Shown here in pieces: positions 51,322-59,631 of a stretch of DNA of 61,138 bases. The stretch covers positions 106,109 through 167,246 of the forward strand of contig JAUNVM010000001.1 in NCBI GenBank assembly GCA_030537635.1, in the 5' to 3' direction. The DNA comes from Flaviflexus sp. Lineage in GTDB: Bacteria; Actinomycetota; Actinomycetes; Actinomycetales; Actinomycetaceae. The position numbers were made by a program, and so were the translations under genes. How positions within the stretch are numbered: position 1 is the stretch's first letter; every line of letters starts with the position of its first letter. The notes under the pieces were generated by a model, which was not told where the DNA came from, searched no databases, and was given only the letters and a program-made list of their open reading frames with translations.

Positions 51322-52301
51322 TCCGCACGGTTAGCGCCCTCGGTGTGCTCGCCTGCTGCCTCACCGCCGATCTGGCATCCGCATTCCCCGTGCACGGACA
51401 CCTCCGTTACCCTCGGCCATCCGGGCGGCGGGGGAAGGTGAAGCTGGGAGGCCATGAGCCGGGGATATGGGTGGGTGGCGAGCTCGATGATTTCCGAACA
51501 CGCCCACGCCGCCGAGATGAGCGCCGCGGTGCTGTCGGGCTCGATTCCCGGCAGCCGGGTTGCCTGGGTGTGCAGGAACGGCCAGGAGGGATCGGCGTCG
51601 CGCCGGTGAAAGTCCAGACAGTTATGGCAGGGGCCGCCGGGAAAGAAGAACGGGCCGATGGTGATGTCGGATTCTCCGATGACGATGGGCAGGTAGGGCT
51701 CGTCCTCGGCGAGGCATTCGGCGGCGAGTGCGCGCGGGATGATCCGGGAGGACACGCTGAGGGTGATCCGCCGGGAGGGCTGGCCGCCGCCGCGCAGCCG
51801 GGGCCGGAGCACTTGGTCAATGGGCTCGCCGATGTGGGTGGCGCCCAACCAGCGACTCTGCGATCCGGTGAGCGGATGACGGTCCTCGATCTGCACGGCG
51901 CCAATCCCCTCGGCATCCAGGAGCAGGGCGCACACCGAACCGATGAGCCCGGCGCCGAGAATCCGCACCCCGATCTCGGCCCGGGCGGACGGATCAACCT
52001 CGCCGGCCCGGCTCGCGGCCGCGAATTCACAGGGTGCCATGCGGGCGGGATGGGTGTCGGTGACGGCGAGCCCGGTGTCGGCCACCCACTGGAAAATCTT
52101 CTTGGCTCGGGAAGCATCCACCCCCGCCCCGCGCGCCCAGGCGAGCACGTCGGTGAGGGTGCAGGGACGCGAGAGGAGACCGAGGAGGGGAACCTCGGCC
52201 GGGTACAAACCATCGAGCACCGCCGAACGCGCCTCATCAAATCCGAGCTGAATGGATTCGTTGTCGCGCCAGAACAGGCCAAGGCCGAAAGGGAGATGCA
52301 T
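51318..52301 (-). CDS. Orphan ThiF/E1-like protein resembling RiPP cyclodehydratase partner
   Basis: A 327-residue protein. Residues about 15-85 look like a small winged-helix or RRE-type domain (AVLDGLYPAEVPLLGLLSRP then TLTDVLAWARGAGVD). Residues 112-150 form a Rossmann motif VRILGAGLIGSVCALLLDAE with a following acidic strand. A probable zinc site is C225/C228 (GPCHNCLDFHRRDADPSWP) plus C307/C309 (HGECGCQIG). The segment CHNCLDFHR.D.DP.WP is typical of the ThiF-like C proteins of thiazole/oxazole-modified microcins (TOMMs). No YcaO or precursor gene is next to it; a similar gene appears in this neighbourhood in other actinobacteria. A TAGCCT box lies six bases before the ATG. Confidence 0.75.
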   Translation of the reverse strand: MHLPFGLGLFWRDNESIQLGFDEARSAVLDGLYPAEVPLLGLLSRPCTLTDVLAWARGAGVDASRAKKIFQWVADTGLAVTDTHPARMAPCEFAAASRAGEVDPSARAEIGVRILGAGLIGSVCALLLDAEGIGAVQIEDRHPLTGSQSRWLGATHIGEPIDQVLRPRLRGGGQPSRRITLSVSSRIIPRALAAECLAEDEPYLPIVIGESDITIGPFFFPGGPCHNCLDFHRRDADPSWPFLHTQATRLPGIEPDSTAALISAAWACSEIIELATHPYPRLMASQLHLPPPPGWPRVTEVSVHGECGCQIGGEAAGEHTEGANRAD

Positions 52302-52307
52302 GGCGGT

Positions 52308-52313
52308 AGGCTA
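52308..52313 (-). promoter_or_regulatory. Probable -10 box of the E1-like gene
   Basis: TAGCCT on the minus strand ends six bases before ATG 52301, with no ribosome-binding site; leaderless. Confidence 0.5.
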
Positions 52314-52340
52314 CGCGAGCCCTGCCGAGGGTACTTTTAG

Positions 52341-52349
52341 TTATCCACA
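52341..52349 (+). promoter_or_regulatory. Perfect single DnaA box sequence
   Basis: TTATCCACA, identical to the strong DnaA box consensus, lies in the 74-base gap between the DUF2342 and E1-like genes. It is a single copy, so it is not an origin; regulation of the downstream gene or chance are both possible. Confidence 0.35.
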
Positions 52350-52355
52350 GGGGGA

Positions 52356-52373
52356 CGCAGGCTCTCGCCTGCG
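52356..52373 (-). terminator. Hairpin after the DUF2342 gene
   Basis: CGCAGGC (52356-52362) pairs perfectly with GCCTGCG (52367-52373) around TCTC, two bases after the stop codon of the minus-strand gene. Confidence 0.5.
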
Positions 52374-52375
52374 GA

Positions 52376-53800
52376 CTACCGCTCGGTGTCCTTGTCATCC
52401 TCCGGGTCGCGTTCGCCGGGGGAGGGCTCGTGCGGACCCTCGGGGGCTCTGCCAGCATCCTCCGCCGCAAAGATGTCGGCGATGAGGGAGTCGATTTCGG
52501 ATTCGAGCTCGCTGTCGGATTCCTCGAGGTGATCGGTGGGATTGTCGAGGTCGTCAGAATCGGGTAGCAGATCGGGATGCGACCACAGGTGATCGCGTTC
52601 GGCCATGCCCTTCTCGCCGGCGCGGCGCCAGAACTCAGCCGCCTCGCGCACCCGGCGCGGAGTGAGCTCGAGACCGACGAGATTACCGAACGTGGTTTCG
52701 GCCGGCGAGCCGGTGGCCCGGCGGCGAATAAACATCTCGGAGAGGCGGGCCGCTTCGGGCAGGTGATCGGCCACGGCGGCCTCGGTGACCACGCTGACCC
52801 AGCCCTCGATGAGGGCGAGGATGGTCTCCAGCTGCGTGAGAACTGCCTCCTGTGCCTCGGTGGGGGCGGGGGAGAAGACGTCGGTGAGGTCGAGGTCAGG
52901 GGCCTCGGACATGTGGGCAATGTCGATACCGCGGATCTGCTCTTCGACCGCGTCCATGTCGATCCGGATATCGCGGGCCCAGGCGGCCACCGTGTCCAGC
53001 AGATAGGCGCGCAGCCAGGAGTGGTGGGCGAAGAGGCGCGCGTGGGCCTGCTCGCGCACGGCCACGTAGAGGGCCACTTCGGACAGGTCGACCTCGAGGT
53101 CCTCGCCGAAGTCGGCGATGTTGGTGGGCACGAGGGCGGCGGTGGCGCCCTCGACAAGGGGTAGGCCGATGTCGGTGGAGCCCAGGCAGTGCTGGGCGAG
53201 GTCGGCGAGCGCCGCCCCGTATTGCATACCGGCCACAGATGCCATCATTCGCATCATCATCTGGCTGGCCTGGCCCGACATGAGGCCGCGCAGTTCCTCG
53301 GGCAGCTGGCTGATCTGCTGCTGCATGGCCGAGGAGAAGGCGTGGCCGAGATTTGCGGCAACCGGCTCGGTGAGGCGGCGGAAGGTGGATTGGGCGTGAG
53401 CGACCCAGTCGAGTCGGGTCCAAGCCTGCAGGGGGCCGTAGACGGGCTCGACCGCGGTGACGGAATCGAGCCACATGCTCGCCAGGGTGAGCCGGTCCTT
53501 CGCCTCGGCGGCCTCCCCATTGGTCAGCTGATCGGCCCCGGAGCGGGTGAGGGTTTCGCGGGCAACGCGCTCGGCCAGAGTCCAATCGACGGGTCCGTCC
53601 GGATCACCGGCGAGCATGGAGCGCAGCTGGTTCAAGACCATGCCAAAATCGGGTGCCCCGGCCCCGGTGGGGAGCATACCCATGGCGGAGGGATCGAATC
53701 CCTGCTCCTCCATCGACTTGATGATGTTCTCGGCCGCCTCGTTGCCGAGCACAGCGCGCAACATGGCCTTCCACTGCTCGTTGTCCGGTCCCTCAGTCAT
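52376..53800 (-). CDS. Zinc-dependent metalloprotease family protein (DUF2342)
   Basis: A 474-residue cytosolic protein of the actinobacterial zincin-like DUF2342/TIGR03624 family. The conserved core has SMEEQGFDPSAMGMLP, LTRLDWVAHAQSTFRRL-like WTRLDWVAHAQ, the putative metal motif VREQAHARLFAHHSWLRAYL and IEGWVSVVTEAA. The C terminus (from about residue 415) is an acidic disordered tail. In related genomes it is next to nudC-uvrD2 and the PDZ/S16 protease gene, as here. The physiological substrate is not established. It is divergent from the PDZ protease gene by about 100 bases. Confidence 0.88.
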   Translation of the reverse strand: MTEGPDNEQWKAMLRAVLGNEAAENIIKSMEEQGFDPSAMGMLPTGAGAPDFGMVLNQLRSMLAGDPDGPVDWTLAERVARETLTRSGADQLTNGEAAEAKDRLTLASMWLDSVTAVEPVYGPLQAWTRLDWVAHAQSTFRRLTEPVAANLGHAFSSAMQQQISQLPEELRGLMSGQASQMMMRMMASVAGMQYGAALADLAQHCLGSTDIGLPLVEGATAALVPTNIADFGEDLEVDLSEVALYVAVREQAHARLFAHHSWLRAYLLDTVAAWARDIRIDMDAVEEQIRGIDIAHMSEAPDLDLTDVFSPAPTEAQEAVLTQLETILALIEGWVSVVTEAAVADHLPEAARLSEMFIRRRATGSPAETTFGNLVGLELTPRRVREAAEFWRRAGEKGMAERDHLWSHPDLLPDSDDLDNPTDHLEESDSELESEIDSLIADIFAAEDAGRAPEGPHEPSPGERDPEDDKDTER

Positions 53801-53901
53801 GGCCCTCCTTCATTACCATCCACATTACTGCCCGGCGCTGAAGGCCACTACTCAACCCGCTGACGGCGAAACGCCACTCAGGTAGCGGGGCAAGTCGTGG
53901 C

Positions 53902-55029
53902 ATGATGGTCAGCGTGACATCCCGAACCAATCCGCCCGATCCCCGCGTCTTCGCCGGGACCGTGGCCTTCACCGCCCTGGCCGCGCTGCTGTCCTGGCAG
54001 TCGTTCATGCCCACGGCTTATCTCTTCGAGACAACCGGGCCGGCCCTGCCGGTTTCGGGAACAACGCCGGCGGACTCGCCCGTCCAGCTCGTTGGCGATG
54101 CCCCGGTCTATCCGTCCAAGACCACCCTGCTCATGACGACTGTGTCCTCCTATGGAACGGCCGATGAGTCGGTGCGCGGAGCGCCCGCCGCCATGAGCCT
54201 CCTCGACGACACGAAGGACCTCTTCCCGGTGCGGGCCCTCTACCCGGAGGAGGTCACGGGGGAGGAGGTGCGCGAATTCAATGCCGTCCTCATGGAGAAC
54301 TCCCAGTCCGATGCGGTGATGGCCGGATACGCTCAGGCCGGAATCACGGTCGATGTCGACCTCATCGTGGCCGGATTCTCCCCGGGCAGCAACGGCGAGG
54401 GAAAGATCAAGGAAGGCGACATCGTCACCGAGCTGAGCACCGAGGAGGCGGGCACCCTGCGCCCGCACACCTACTCCGAGCTGCGCGACTATCTCACCAA
54501 GGTGCCCGTCGGCGCCACCATCACCGTTACCGTCGACCGGAATGGGACGGAGAAAACGACGAGCTTTGCCACCATCGCCCCGCCCGAGGATGATGATCGG
54601 GGCGGTTCGCTGCTCGGCATCCTCGTCGCCATGGTCATCAAGGATGATTCACCGAGTGCCGATATCGAGATTGGCAACATTGGCGGTCCGTCTGCGGGCC
54701 AGATGTTTGCCCTGGAGATCTACGATCAGCTCACCGAGGGATCGCTCGGCGGAGACCACGTCATCGCCGGCACCGGCACCATCGATTCGCTCGGGACCGT
54801 GGGACCCATTGGTGGCATTGCGCATAAAATGAGAGGAGCAAGCGAGGCGGGGGCCGAATACTTCCTCGCCCCGGTCGCCAACTGCGACGAGGTGATCGGG
54901 CGGATCCCCGATGATCTCACCGTGATCTCCGTGGCCACCCTCGACGATTCCGTCCACGCCCTCGAAGAAATCAAGGCCGGCCGAGGCTCCTCCCTGCCCG
55001 GCTGCGAGGTCACCGACAACGCCAAATAA
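53902..55029 (+). CDS. PDZ and Lon-type (S16) serine protease domain protein
   Basis: A 375-residue membrane-anchored protein of the YlbL/SdrC-like PDZ-S16 family. One N-terminal transmembrane helix (VFAGTVAFTALAALLSW) is followed by an extracytoplasmic PDZ domain (about residues 145-225: VDVDLIVAGFSPGSNGEGKI) and an S16 protease domain with the Ser-Lys dyad S264 (IGGPSAGQMFALE) and K309 (IGGIAHKMRGA). It should degrade or process envelope proteins. The start is uncertain: ATG 53902, ATG 53905 or GTG 53914; CATGAT at 53901 would make GTG 53914 leaderless. It is part of the conserved set DUF2342, PDZ-S16, PPA1309 and UPF0182. Confidence 0.9.
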   Translation: MMVSVTSRTNPPDPRVFAGTVAFTALAALLSWQSFMPTAYLFETTGPALPVSGTTPADSPVQLVGDAPVYPSKTTLLMTTVSSYGTADESVRGAPAAMSLLDDTKDLFPVRALYPEEVTGEEVREFNAVLMENSQSDAVMAGYAQAGITVDVDLIVAGFSPGSNGEGKIKEGDIVTELSTEEAGTLRPHTYSELRDYLTKVPVGATITVTVDRNGTEKTTSFATIAPPEDDDRGGSLLGILVAMVIKDDSPSADIEIGNIGGPSAGQMFALEIYDQLTEGSLGGDHVIAGTGTIDSLGTVGPIGGIAHKMRGASEAGAEYFLAPVANCDEVIGRIPDDLTVISVATLDDSVHALEEIKAGRGSSLPGCEVTDNAK

Positions 55030-55134
55030 CGCCTGCCAGCGCCCGCCCGGTAGGGGAGCGAAGGCCGCGCTGCGGTGAAGGTCGCGCAGCGGAGATGATG
55101 ATTCCTCGCTGCGGGAATGATGGGCGGTGCCTGC

Positions 55135-55674
55135 CTAGTCTTCGAAGGTGGCGCTGAGCGCCGCGACCAGCCCGGGCACCGCGTCGGGAGATTCGATCAC
55201 CGCATCCGGATCATCATTGCTCCGCGTCCGCATGGCGCACCAGGATTCTCCGCCGCGCATGACTCCGACGACCATGCGCACATCCTCGCGGTCCGGATGT
55301 TGGCTAAGGGCCTCGATCGCGGCGTGGGGATCTGTGGGAAGTGAGGCCTCGGCCTCGGGAGGAACGACAATTCGTTCGGCAACAATCGCCGCCCCGTCAA
55401 CCTCATCGGGCCAGGCGAGCTGGGCGAGAAGCGCCTCGAGGGTGTCGGCCTGGGGGAGGCCCTCCTGTTCGACGGAGAAAATAACCTCGGAGTTCTGCTG
55501 AGCCTCGGCCACCACGTCCGCGGGAAGCTCACGGGCCAGCTCGGGATTGCGAGCCAGCGCCTCGGCGGCGCGGATAAGGGCGAAGATCCGCACGGGGCCA
55601 TCCCAGCCCGACTGGGCGGCGAAGCGTTCAATATCAATGACGGCGTCGCGCACCGCCCGCTCTCGATCGTTCAT
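55135..55674 (-). CDS. PPA1309 family protein
   Basis: A 179-residue cytosolic protein with no signal or membrane segment. AVIDIERFAAQSGWDGPVRI, LARELPADVVAEA and the C-terminal DREDVRMVVGVMRGGESWCA fit the actinobacterial PPA1309 family. Function unknown. It lies between the PDZ-S16 protease and UPF0182 genes on the opposite strand, its conserved place. Confidence 0.85.
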   Translation of the reverse strand: MNDRERAVRDAVIDIERFAAQSGWDGPVRIFALIRAAEALARNPELARELPADVVAEAQQNSEVIFSVEQEGLPQADTLEALLAQLAWPDEVDGAAIVAERIVVPPEAEASLPTDPHAAIEALSQHPDREDVRMVVGVMRGGESWCAMRTRSNDDPDAVIESPDAVPGLVAALSATFED

Positions 55675-55855
55675 GGACCCATGCTGTCAGATCCGCCCCA
55701 CCCCGTCTATCGGCCCGCGCGCACCGTCGACGAGTACCCTCGCCGAGTCCCCACCGGACCATTCGGTGACGCCGGGGCGCTACGCCCGGCGCATAAGTCC
55801 ATCACTTCGGCGGCAAAACCGGGCAGTGCGGGATGTGGGGCGGGAATGGTTGCTG

Positions 55856-55897
55856 TACGGTGGAGGGGAAAATGACCAGCCGATAGGAGAAGGCGTG
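55856..55897 (+). promoter_or_regulatory. Promoter and minimal upstream ORF of the UPF0182 gene
   Basis: TACGGT (55856-55861) is a possible -10. GGAGGGG followed by ATG 55872 opens a four-codon frame (Met-Thr-Ser-Arg, stop TAG 55884-55886), and this stop overlaps the AGGAGAAGG ribosome-binding site of GTG 55895. Confidence 0.4.
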
Positions 55898-58800
55898 ACC
55901 ACCTCTTCTTTCCCCAATCGTCCCTGGAAGTCCGGCCCCAGTGGGCCGGGGGCGGGGCGCCCCGGCGGGCGCGGTCGTCCCGGGGCGGCCGGCGGCGGGG
56001 CGTTTATCCCCACCGTCATCGTTCTCGCCGCCCTGCTCTTCCTCTTCGTCCTGCTGGCGAATGTGTGGACCGACGTTCTGTGGTACGACCAGCTAGGCGC
56101 CCTGCGGGTGTTCTGGACCCAGTGGGGAGCGGAGGTGATTGTCGGCGCGGTCTCGGCCCTCGTCCTTGCCATTGTTATCGCGGTCAACATGAAGATCGCC
56201 TACCCGAAGGACGGCATTCCGGAACCGACCGCCCTGCGCAACCGGTCGATGGACGCCTATCGGAAGGCGATTGCCTCCCACAAGAAGTTCATCTTCATCG
56301 GCATTCCCATCATCGTCGGCATTCTTTTCGGAGCCGGCGTCGGCACCCAGTGGCGCACCATCATGCTGTTCCTCAACGGCTCTTCCTTTGGCACCACCGA
56401 CCCGGAATTCGGCCTCGACGTGGGCTTCTTCGTCTTCACGCTGCCGGCGCTTGCGCTCGCGCTGAGCTACGTGGTGCGCCTCCTCGTCGCCTCCTGGTTC
56501 ACCGCGGGAATCATGCACTATCTCTACGGCGGCATCGATCCCACCCAGAAGCCGATGCATATCTCTAAGTCGGCGCGGATTCACCTCGCCGTGCTGGGCG
56601 CCCTGTCCGCCTTCACGGCGGCCGTGTGGTTCTGGCTCTCTCGCTACGAGCTGCTCGTGGGCAACAATCCGAAGTTCTCCGGCGCCTCCTACACCGATAT
56701 CAAGGCCTCCCTGCCGGCCCGGGAGATCATGGCGGGAATCTGCCTCATCATCGTCGGCCTGTTCATCTACGTTGCCGTCACCGGCAAGTGGCGCATTCCC
56801 TTCACCGGAATCGGCGTTGCCATCCTCGCCCAGCTCGTCGTCGGCCTTGCCTACCCGGCCCTCGTCCAGCAGTTCAAGGTCCAGCCGAACGCGGTTGAGC
56901 TCGAATCTCCCTACATTCAGCGCAACATTGATGCGACGCTGCACGCCTACGGTCTTGACGACATTGACGAGACCACCTATAACGCGAAGACCGAGGCAAC
57001 GAAGGGCCAGCTGCGCGAGGACACCGAGTCCACCGCTCAGATCCGTCTGCTCGACCCCAACCAGGTCTCGCCCACCTTCAATCAGCTGCAGCAGAACCGC
57101 CAGTACTACGGCTTCCCCGACCAGCTGGCCGTGGACAAGTACAAGATCGGTGACGAGCTGCGTGACACGGTGATTGCCGTGCGCGAGCTCAACCTGCGCG
57201 GCCTGGGCGCCGACCAGCGCACCTGGGTCAACGACCACACGGTCTACACCCACGGCTACGGCGTCGTCACCGCCTACGGCAACACCGCGCAGACCGATGG
57301 TCGGCCGGCCTTCTACGAGCAGGGCATTCCGTCGACCGGCGAGCTTGGCGAGTACGAGCCGCGGGTCTACTTCGGCCAGTCGGTGCCCGAGTACTCGATC
57401 GTGGGCGCCCCCGAGGGAACCACCCCGTGGGAGCTCGACTACCCGAACGATGATGCTCCCAACGGCCAGGTGAACACCACCTACGAGGGGGATGGTGGGC
57501 CGAAGATCTCCAACTTCTGGATCAAGCTGCTCTACGCGACCAGGTTCCGGGATCTCGAGATCTTCTTCTCCGACCGCGTCAACGACCACTCCCAGGTTCT
57601 CTATGATCGCGATCCGCACGATCGCGTGGAAAAGGTTGCCCCCTACCTCACCCTCGACTCGAAGGCCTACCCGGCGGTCGTGGATATGGATGGGGATCCG
57701 GAGACCCCGAAGGATCTCGTGTGGATCATCGACGGCTACACGACCTCGAATGAGTACCCGTACTCGGCCCGCGAGTCCCTCGAGGCGGCCACCCGGGACA
57801 CCCAGGAAACCACCCTCGTGGGCTTCGCCCCGGCCGAGGTCAACTACATTCGCAACTCGGTTAAGGCCGTGGTCAATGCCTATGACGGTTCGGTCACCCT
57901 GTACGGCTGGGACGACTCCGATCCCATCCTCAAGGCCTGGTCGGATATCTTCCCCGGCCAGATCAAGCCGGTGAGCGAGATGTCCGGGGACCTCATGAGC
58001 CACGTGCGCTACCCCGAGGACCTGTTCAAGGTGCAGCGCCAGCTGCTCACCCGGTACCACGTCACCGACGCGGCCTCCTTCTACTCGGGCGGCGACTTCT
58101 GGAACGTGCCGCCGGACCCGACGCTTATGGACACCCAGGCGCAGACCCCGCAGCCGCCGTTCTATCAGACGCTGCAGATGCCGGGATCGGACGGCGCAAA
58201 GTTCTCCCTGTCCTCCTCGTTCATCCCCGGCGGTAACACCGACCGCAACGTGCTCACCGGTTTCCTTGCGGTTAACGCGGATGCCGGCGACAAACCGGGG
58301 GAGCCGGATGAGGACTACGGCAAGCTGCGCCTGCTCGAGCTGCCGCGTGACCTCACGGTTCCCGGCCCGGGCCAGGTCCAAAATAACTTCAACTCCAATG
58401 CCGAGGTTTCCCGCGTGCTCAACCTGCTCCGCCAGGGCGGCTCGAAGGTGATCTCCGGCAACCTCCTCACCCTGCCCATGGGCGGCGGGCTCATCTACAT
58501 CCAGCCCGTCTACGTCCAGTCCGCGCAGGGCACCTCCTATCCGCTCCTGCAGTACGTGCTCGTCGCCTTCGGCGATCAGGTGGGCTTCGCCCCCACCCTC
58601 GACGAGGCGCTCGATCAGGTCTTCGGCGGCGACTCCGGTGCCCAAGCCGGCGACTCGGATGTCGATGCAGCCGAGCGGGAGGAAGCCGGCGAGGCCATCG
58701 TCGAAGGTGAAGACCCCGCCGAGGGCGAGCCCTCCGAGGAGCCGAGCGACCAGCCCAGCGAGGAGCCCTCGACGCCTGTGGCGCCGCCCGCCGGTTCCCC

Positions 58801-58963
58801 GCAGGAGCGGCTCAGCCAGGCCCTCGACGATGCCTCCCAGGCCCTCAAGGACTCTCACACGGCCATGGAGAACGGCGATTGGGCCGCCTACGGCAAGGCC
58901 CAGGACGCTCTCGACAAGGCCCTTGAGCAGGCCATTAAGGCCCAGGAGGAGATCGAGGAGTAA
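55895..58963 (+). CDS. UPF0182 family large membrane protein
   Basis: A 1022-residue protein (COG1615). GTG 55895 is chosen because AGGAG ends four to five bases upstream; the longer frame runs into the promoter and the antisense of PPA1309. After a Gly/Pro-rich cytoplasmic N terminus there are about seven transmembrane helices (residues about 30-330, first VIVLAALLFLFVLLANVWTD with the conserved WYDQLG). A large extracytoplasmic domain (residues about 340-900) holds SPYIQRNIDATLHAYGLDDI, YGFPDQLAVDKYKI and DLFKVQRQLLTRYHV. An acidic Pro/Ser linker and a C-terminal helix (QALDDASQALKDSHTAMENG) follow. Function not established. Confidence 0.92.
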   Translation: MTTSSFPNRPWKSGPSGPGAGRPGGRGRPGAAGGGAFIPTVIVLAALLFLFVLLANVWTDVLWYDQLGALRVFWTQWGAEVIVGAVSALVLAIVIAVNMKIAYPKDGIPEPTALRNRSMDAYRKAIASHKKFIFIGIPIIVGILFGAGVGTQWRTIMLFLNGSSFGTTDPEFGLDVGFFVFTLPALALALSYVVRLLVASWFTAGIMHYLYGGIDPTQKPMHISKSARIHLAVLGALSAFTAAVWFWLSRYELLVGNNPKFSGASYTDIKASLPAREIMAGICLIIVGLFIYVAVTGKWRIPFTGIGVAILAQLVVGLAYPALVQQFKVQPNAVELESPYIQRNIDATLHAYGLDDIDETTYNAKTEATKGQLREDTESTAQIRLLDPNQVSPTFNQLQQNRQYYGFPDQLAVDKYKIGDELRDTVIAVRELNLRGLGADQRTWVNDHTVYTHGYGVVTAYGNTAQTDGRPAFYEQGIPSTGELGEYEPRVYFGQSVPEYSIVGAPEGTTPWELDYPNDDAPNGQVNTTYEGDGGPKISNFWIKLLYATRFRDLEIFFSDRVNDHSQVLYDRDPHDRVEKVAPYLTLDSKAYPAVVDMDGDPETPKDLVWIIDGYTTSNEYPYSARESLEAATRDTQETTLVGFAPAEVNYIRNSVKAVVNAYDGSVTLYGWDDSDPILKAWSDIFPGQIKPVSEMSGDLMSHVRYPEDLFKVQRQLLTRYHVTDAASFYSGGDFWNVPPDPTLMDTQAQTPQPPFYQTLQMPGSDGAKFSLSSSFIPGGNTDRNVLTGFLAVNADAGDKPGEPDEDYGKLRLLELPRDLTVPGPGQVQNNFNSNAEVSRVLNLLRQGGSKVISGNLLTLPMGGGLIYIQPVYVQSAQGTSYPLLQYVLVAFGDQVGFAPTLDEALDQVFGGDSGAQAGDSDVDAAEREEAGEAIVEGEDPAEGEPSEEPSDQPSEEPSTPVAPPAGSPQERLSQALDDASQALKDSHTAMENGDWAAYGKAQDALDKALEQAIKAQEEIEE

Positions 58964-58981
58964 CCGCGCTGTGAGCACCCT

Positions 58982-59031
58982 CATCCACTCCTCAGCTTGA
59001 GTTTTCTACCTCGGCTGACTTAGAGTGGATG
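58982..59031 (+). promoter_or_regulatory. Initiator tRNA promoter flanked by an inverted repeat
   Basis: TTGAGT (58997-59002), an 18-bp spacer and TAGAGT (59021-59026) form a good promoter seven bases before the expected start point. A perfect 9-bp inverted repeat, CATCCACTC (58982-58990) and GAGTGGATG (59023-59031), brackets it and overlaps the -10. Confidence 0.6.
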
Positions 59032-59037
59032 GGCCGA

Positions 59038-59111
59038 CGCGGGGTGGAGCAGTTCGGTAGCTCGCCGGGCTCATAACCCGGAGGTCGTAGGTTCAAATCC
59101 TGCCCCCGCCA
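59038..59111 (+). tRNA. Initiator tRNA-fMet (anticodon CAU)
   Basis: A 74-nt cloverleaf with anticodon loop CTCATAA. Initiator marks are the unpaired first acceptor position (C1 opposite C72), three G-C pairs in the anticodon stem (GGG/CCC) and A11-U24 in the D stem. The CCA is not encoded; the DNA continues CTA. Confidence 0.95.
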
Positions 59112-59118
59112 CTAAATT

Positions 59119-59153
59119 GAAGAAGCCTTGGATCACAGGTCCAAGGCTTCTTC
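59119..59153 (+). terminator. Terminator of the initiator tRNA
   Basis: A perfect 14-bp stem GAAGAAGCCTTGGA/TCCAAGGCTTCTTC with a seven-base loop, eight bases after the tRNA. Confidence 0.85.
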
Positions 59154-59631
59154 GCTTCTCAGCGCCGCTCCGGCAAGAATCGGAAGTAGGCGAGCTAACC
59201 CGCAAAGGTGCTTTCGGAGAGACCCTGGCTCGAGTTATAGGACACCACGTGTTGGTGAAACCTCTACTTCTTGTTGTGATAGCAACGGTTTCTCTAGGTC
59301 GAAGTTGGTGTCTGTCAACTTGGCGGGTGGACAAAATGTGTTGCTGCGACTGGAATTTTTCGGCCACGCATCACCGAAAAACTCAGGTTCAAGTTGGTTG
59401 ATTTTCAGGTAGCCTTTGAGTCGCCCGGTTTCATGCAAGCTAGGCCGTGCCAAGGGGATACCTGACTCAGACGTTGACACGCGACGGATTAGTGGCGGCC
59501 AACTTGAGGGCCAGAACGCAATGGAATGCCGGCGCCGCGCTAGTTGAAGCGTGGTTATCATTTCCCACTGTTTTGGCCGTGGCCTCAGTGGGTTCGGCGC
59601 GATCTGTGCGGGACGCTGGCGGTGGAGGCGG
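59154..59631. other. Low-GC gene-free stretch downstream of the initiator tRNA
   Basis: About 480 bases with visibly more A and T than the rest of the window (TCTACTTCTTGTTGTGATAG is typical). No frame shows a recognisable family or good ribosome-binding site. Open frames running into the tRNA in reverse are artefacts. A decayed remnant of foreign DNA beside a tRNA gene is possible, but no integrase or att repeat is seen. Confidence 0.5.

Noticed and set aside
52341..52349. Replication origin at the DnaA box
   Set aside because: Only one box is present, there is no AT-rich unwinding region, and neither dnaA nor dnaN is nearby.
56093..58984. A 963-codon open frame antisense to the UPF0182 gene
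   Set aside because: A high-GC shadow frame without motifs; the plus strand encodes a recognisable family with membrane helices and a good ribosome-binding site.
59071..59367. Minus-strand open frame ending in GAGFEPTTSGL
   Set aside because: This peptide is the well-known artefact of translating a tRNA gene in reverse; the frame starts in the low-GC gap and has no ribosome-binding site.
59038..59400. Possible att site: GGTTCAA of the tRNA-fMet T arm recurs near 59386
   Set aside because: Only about eight bases match, no longer direct repeat and no integrase gene are present, so it is within chance.
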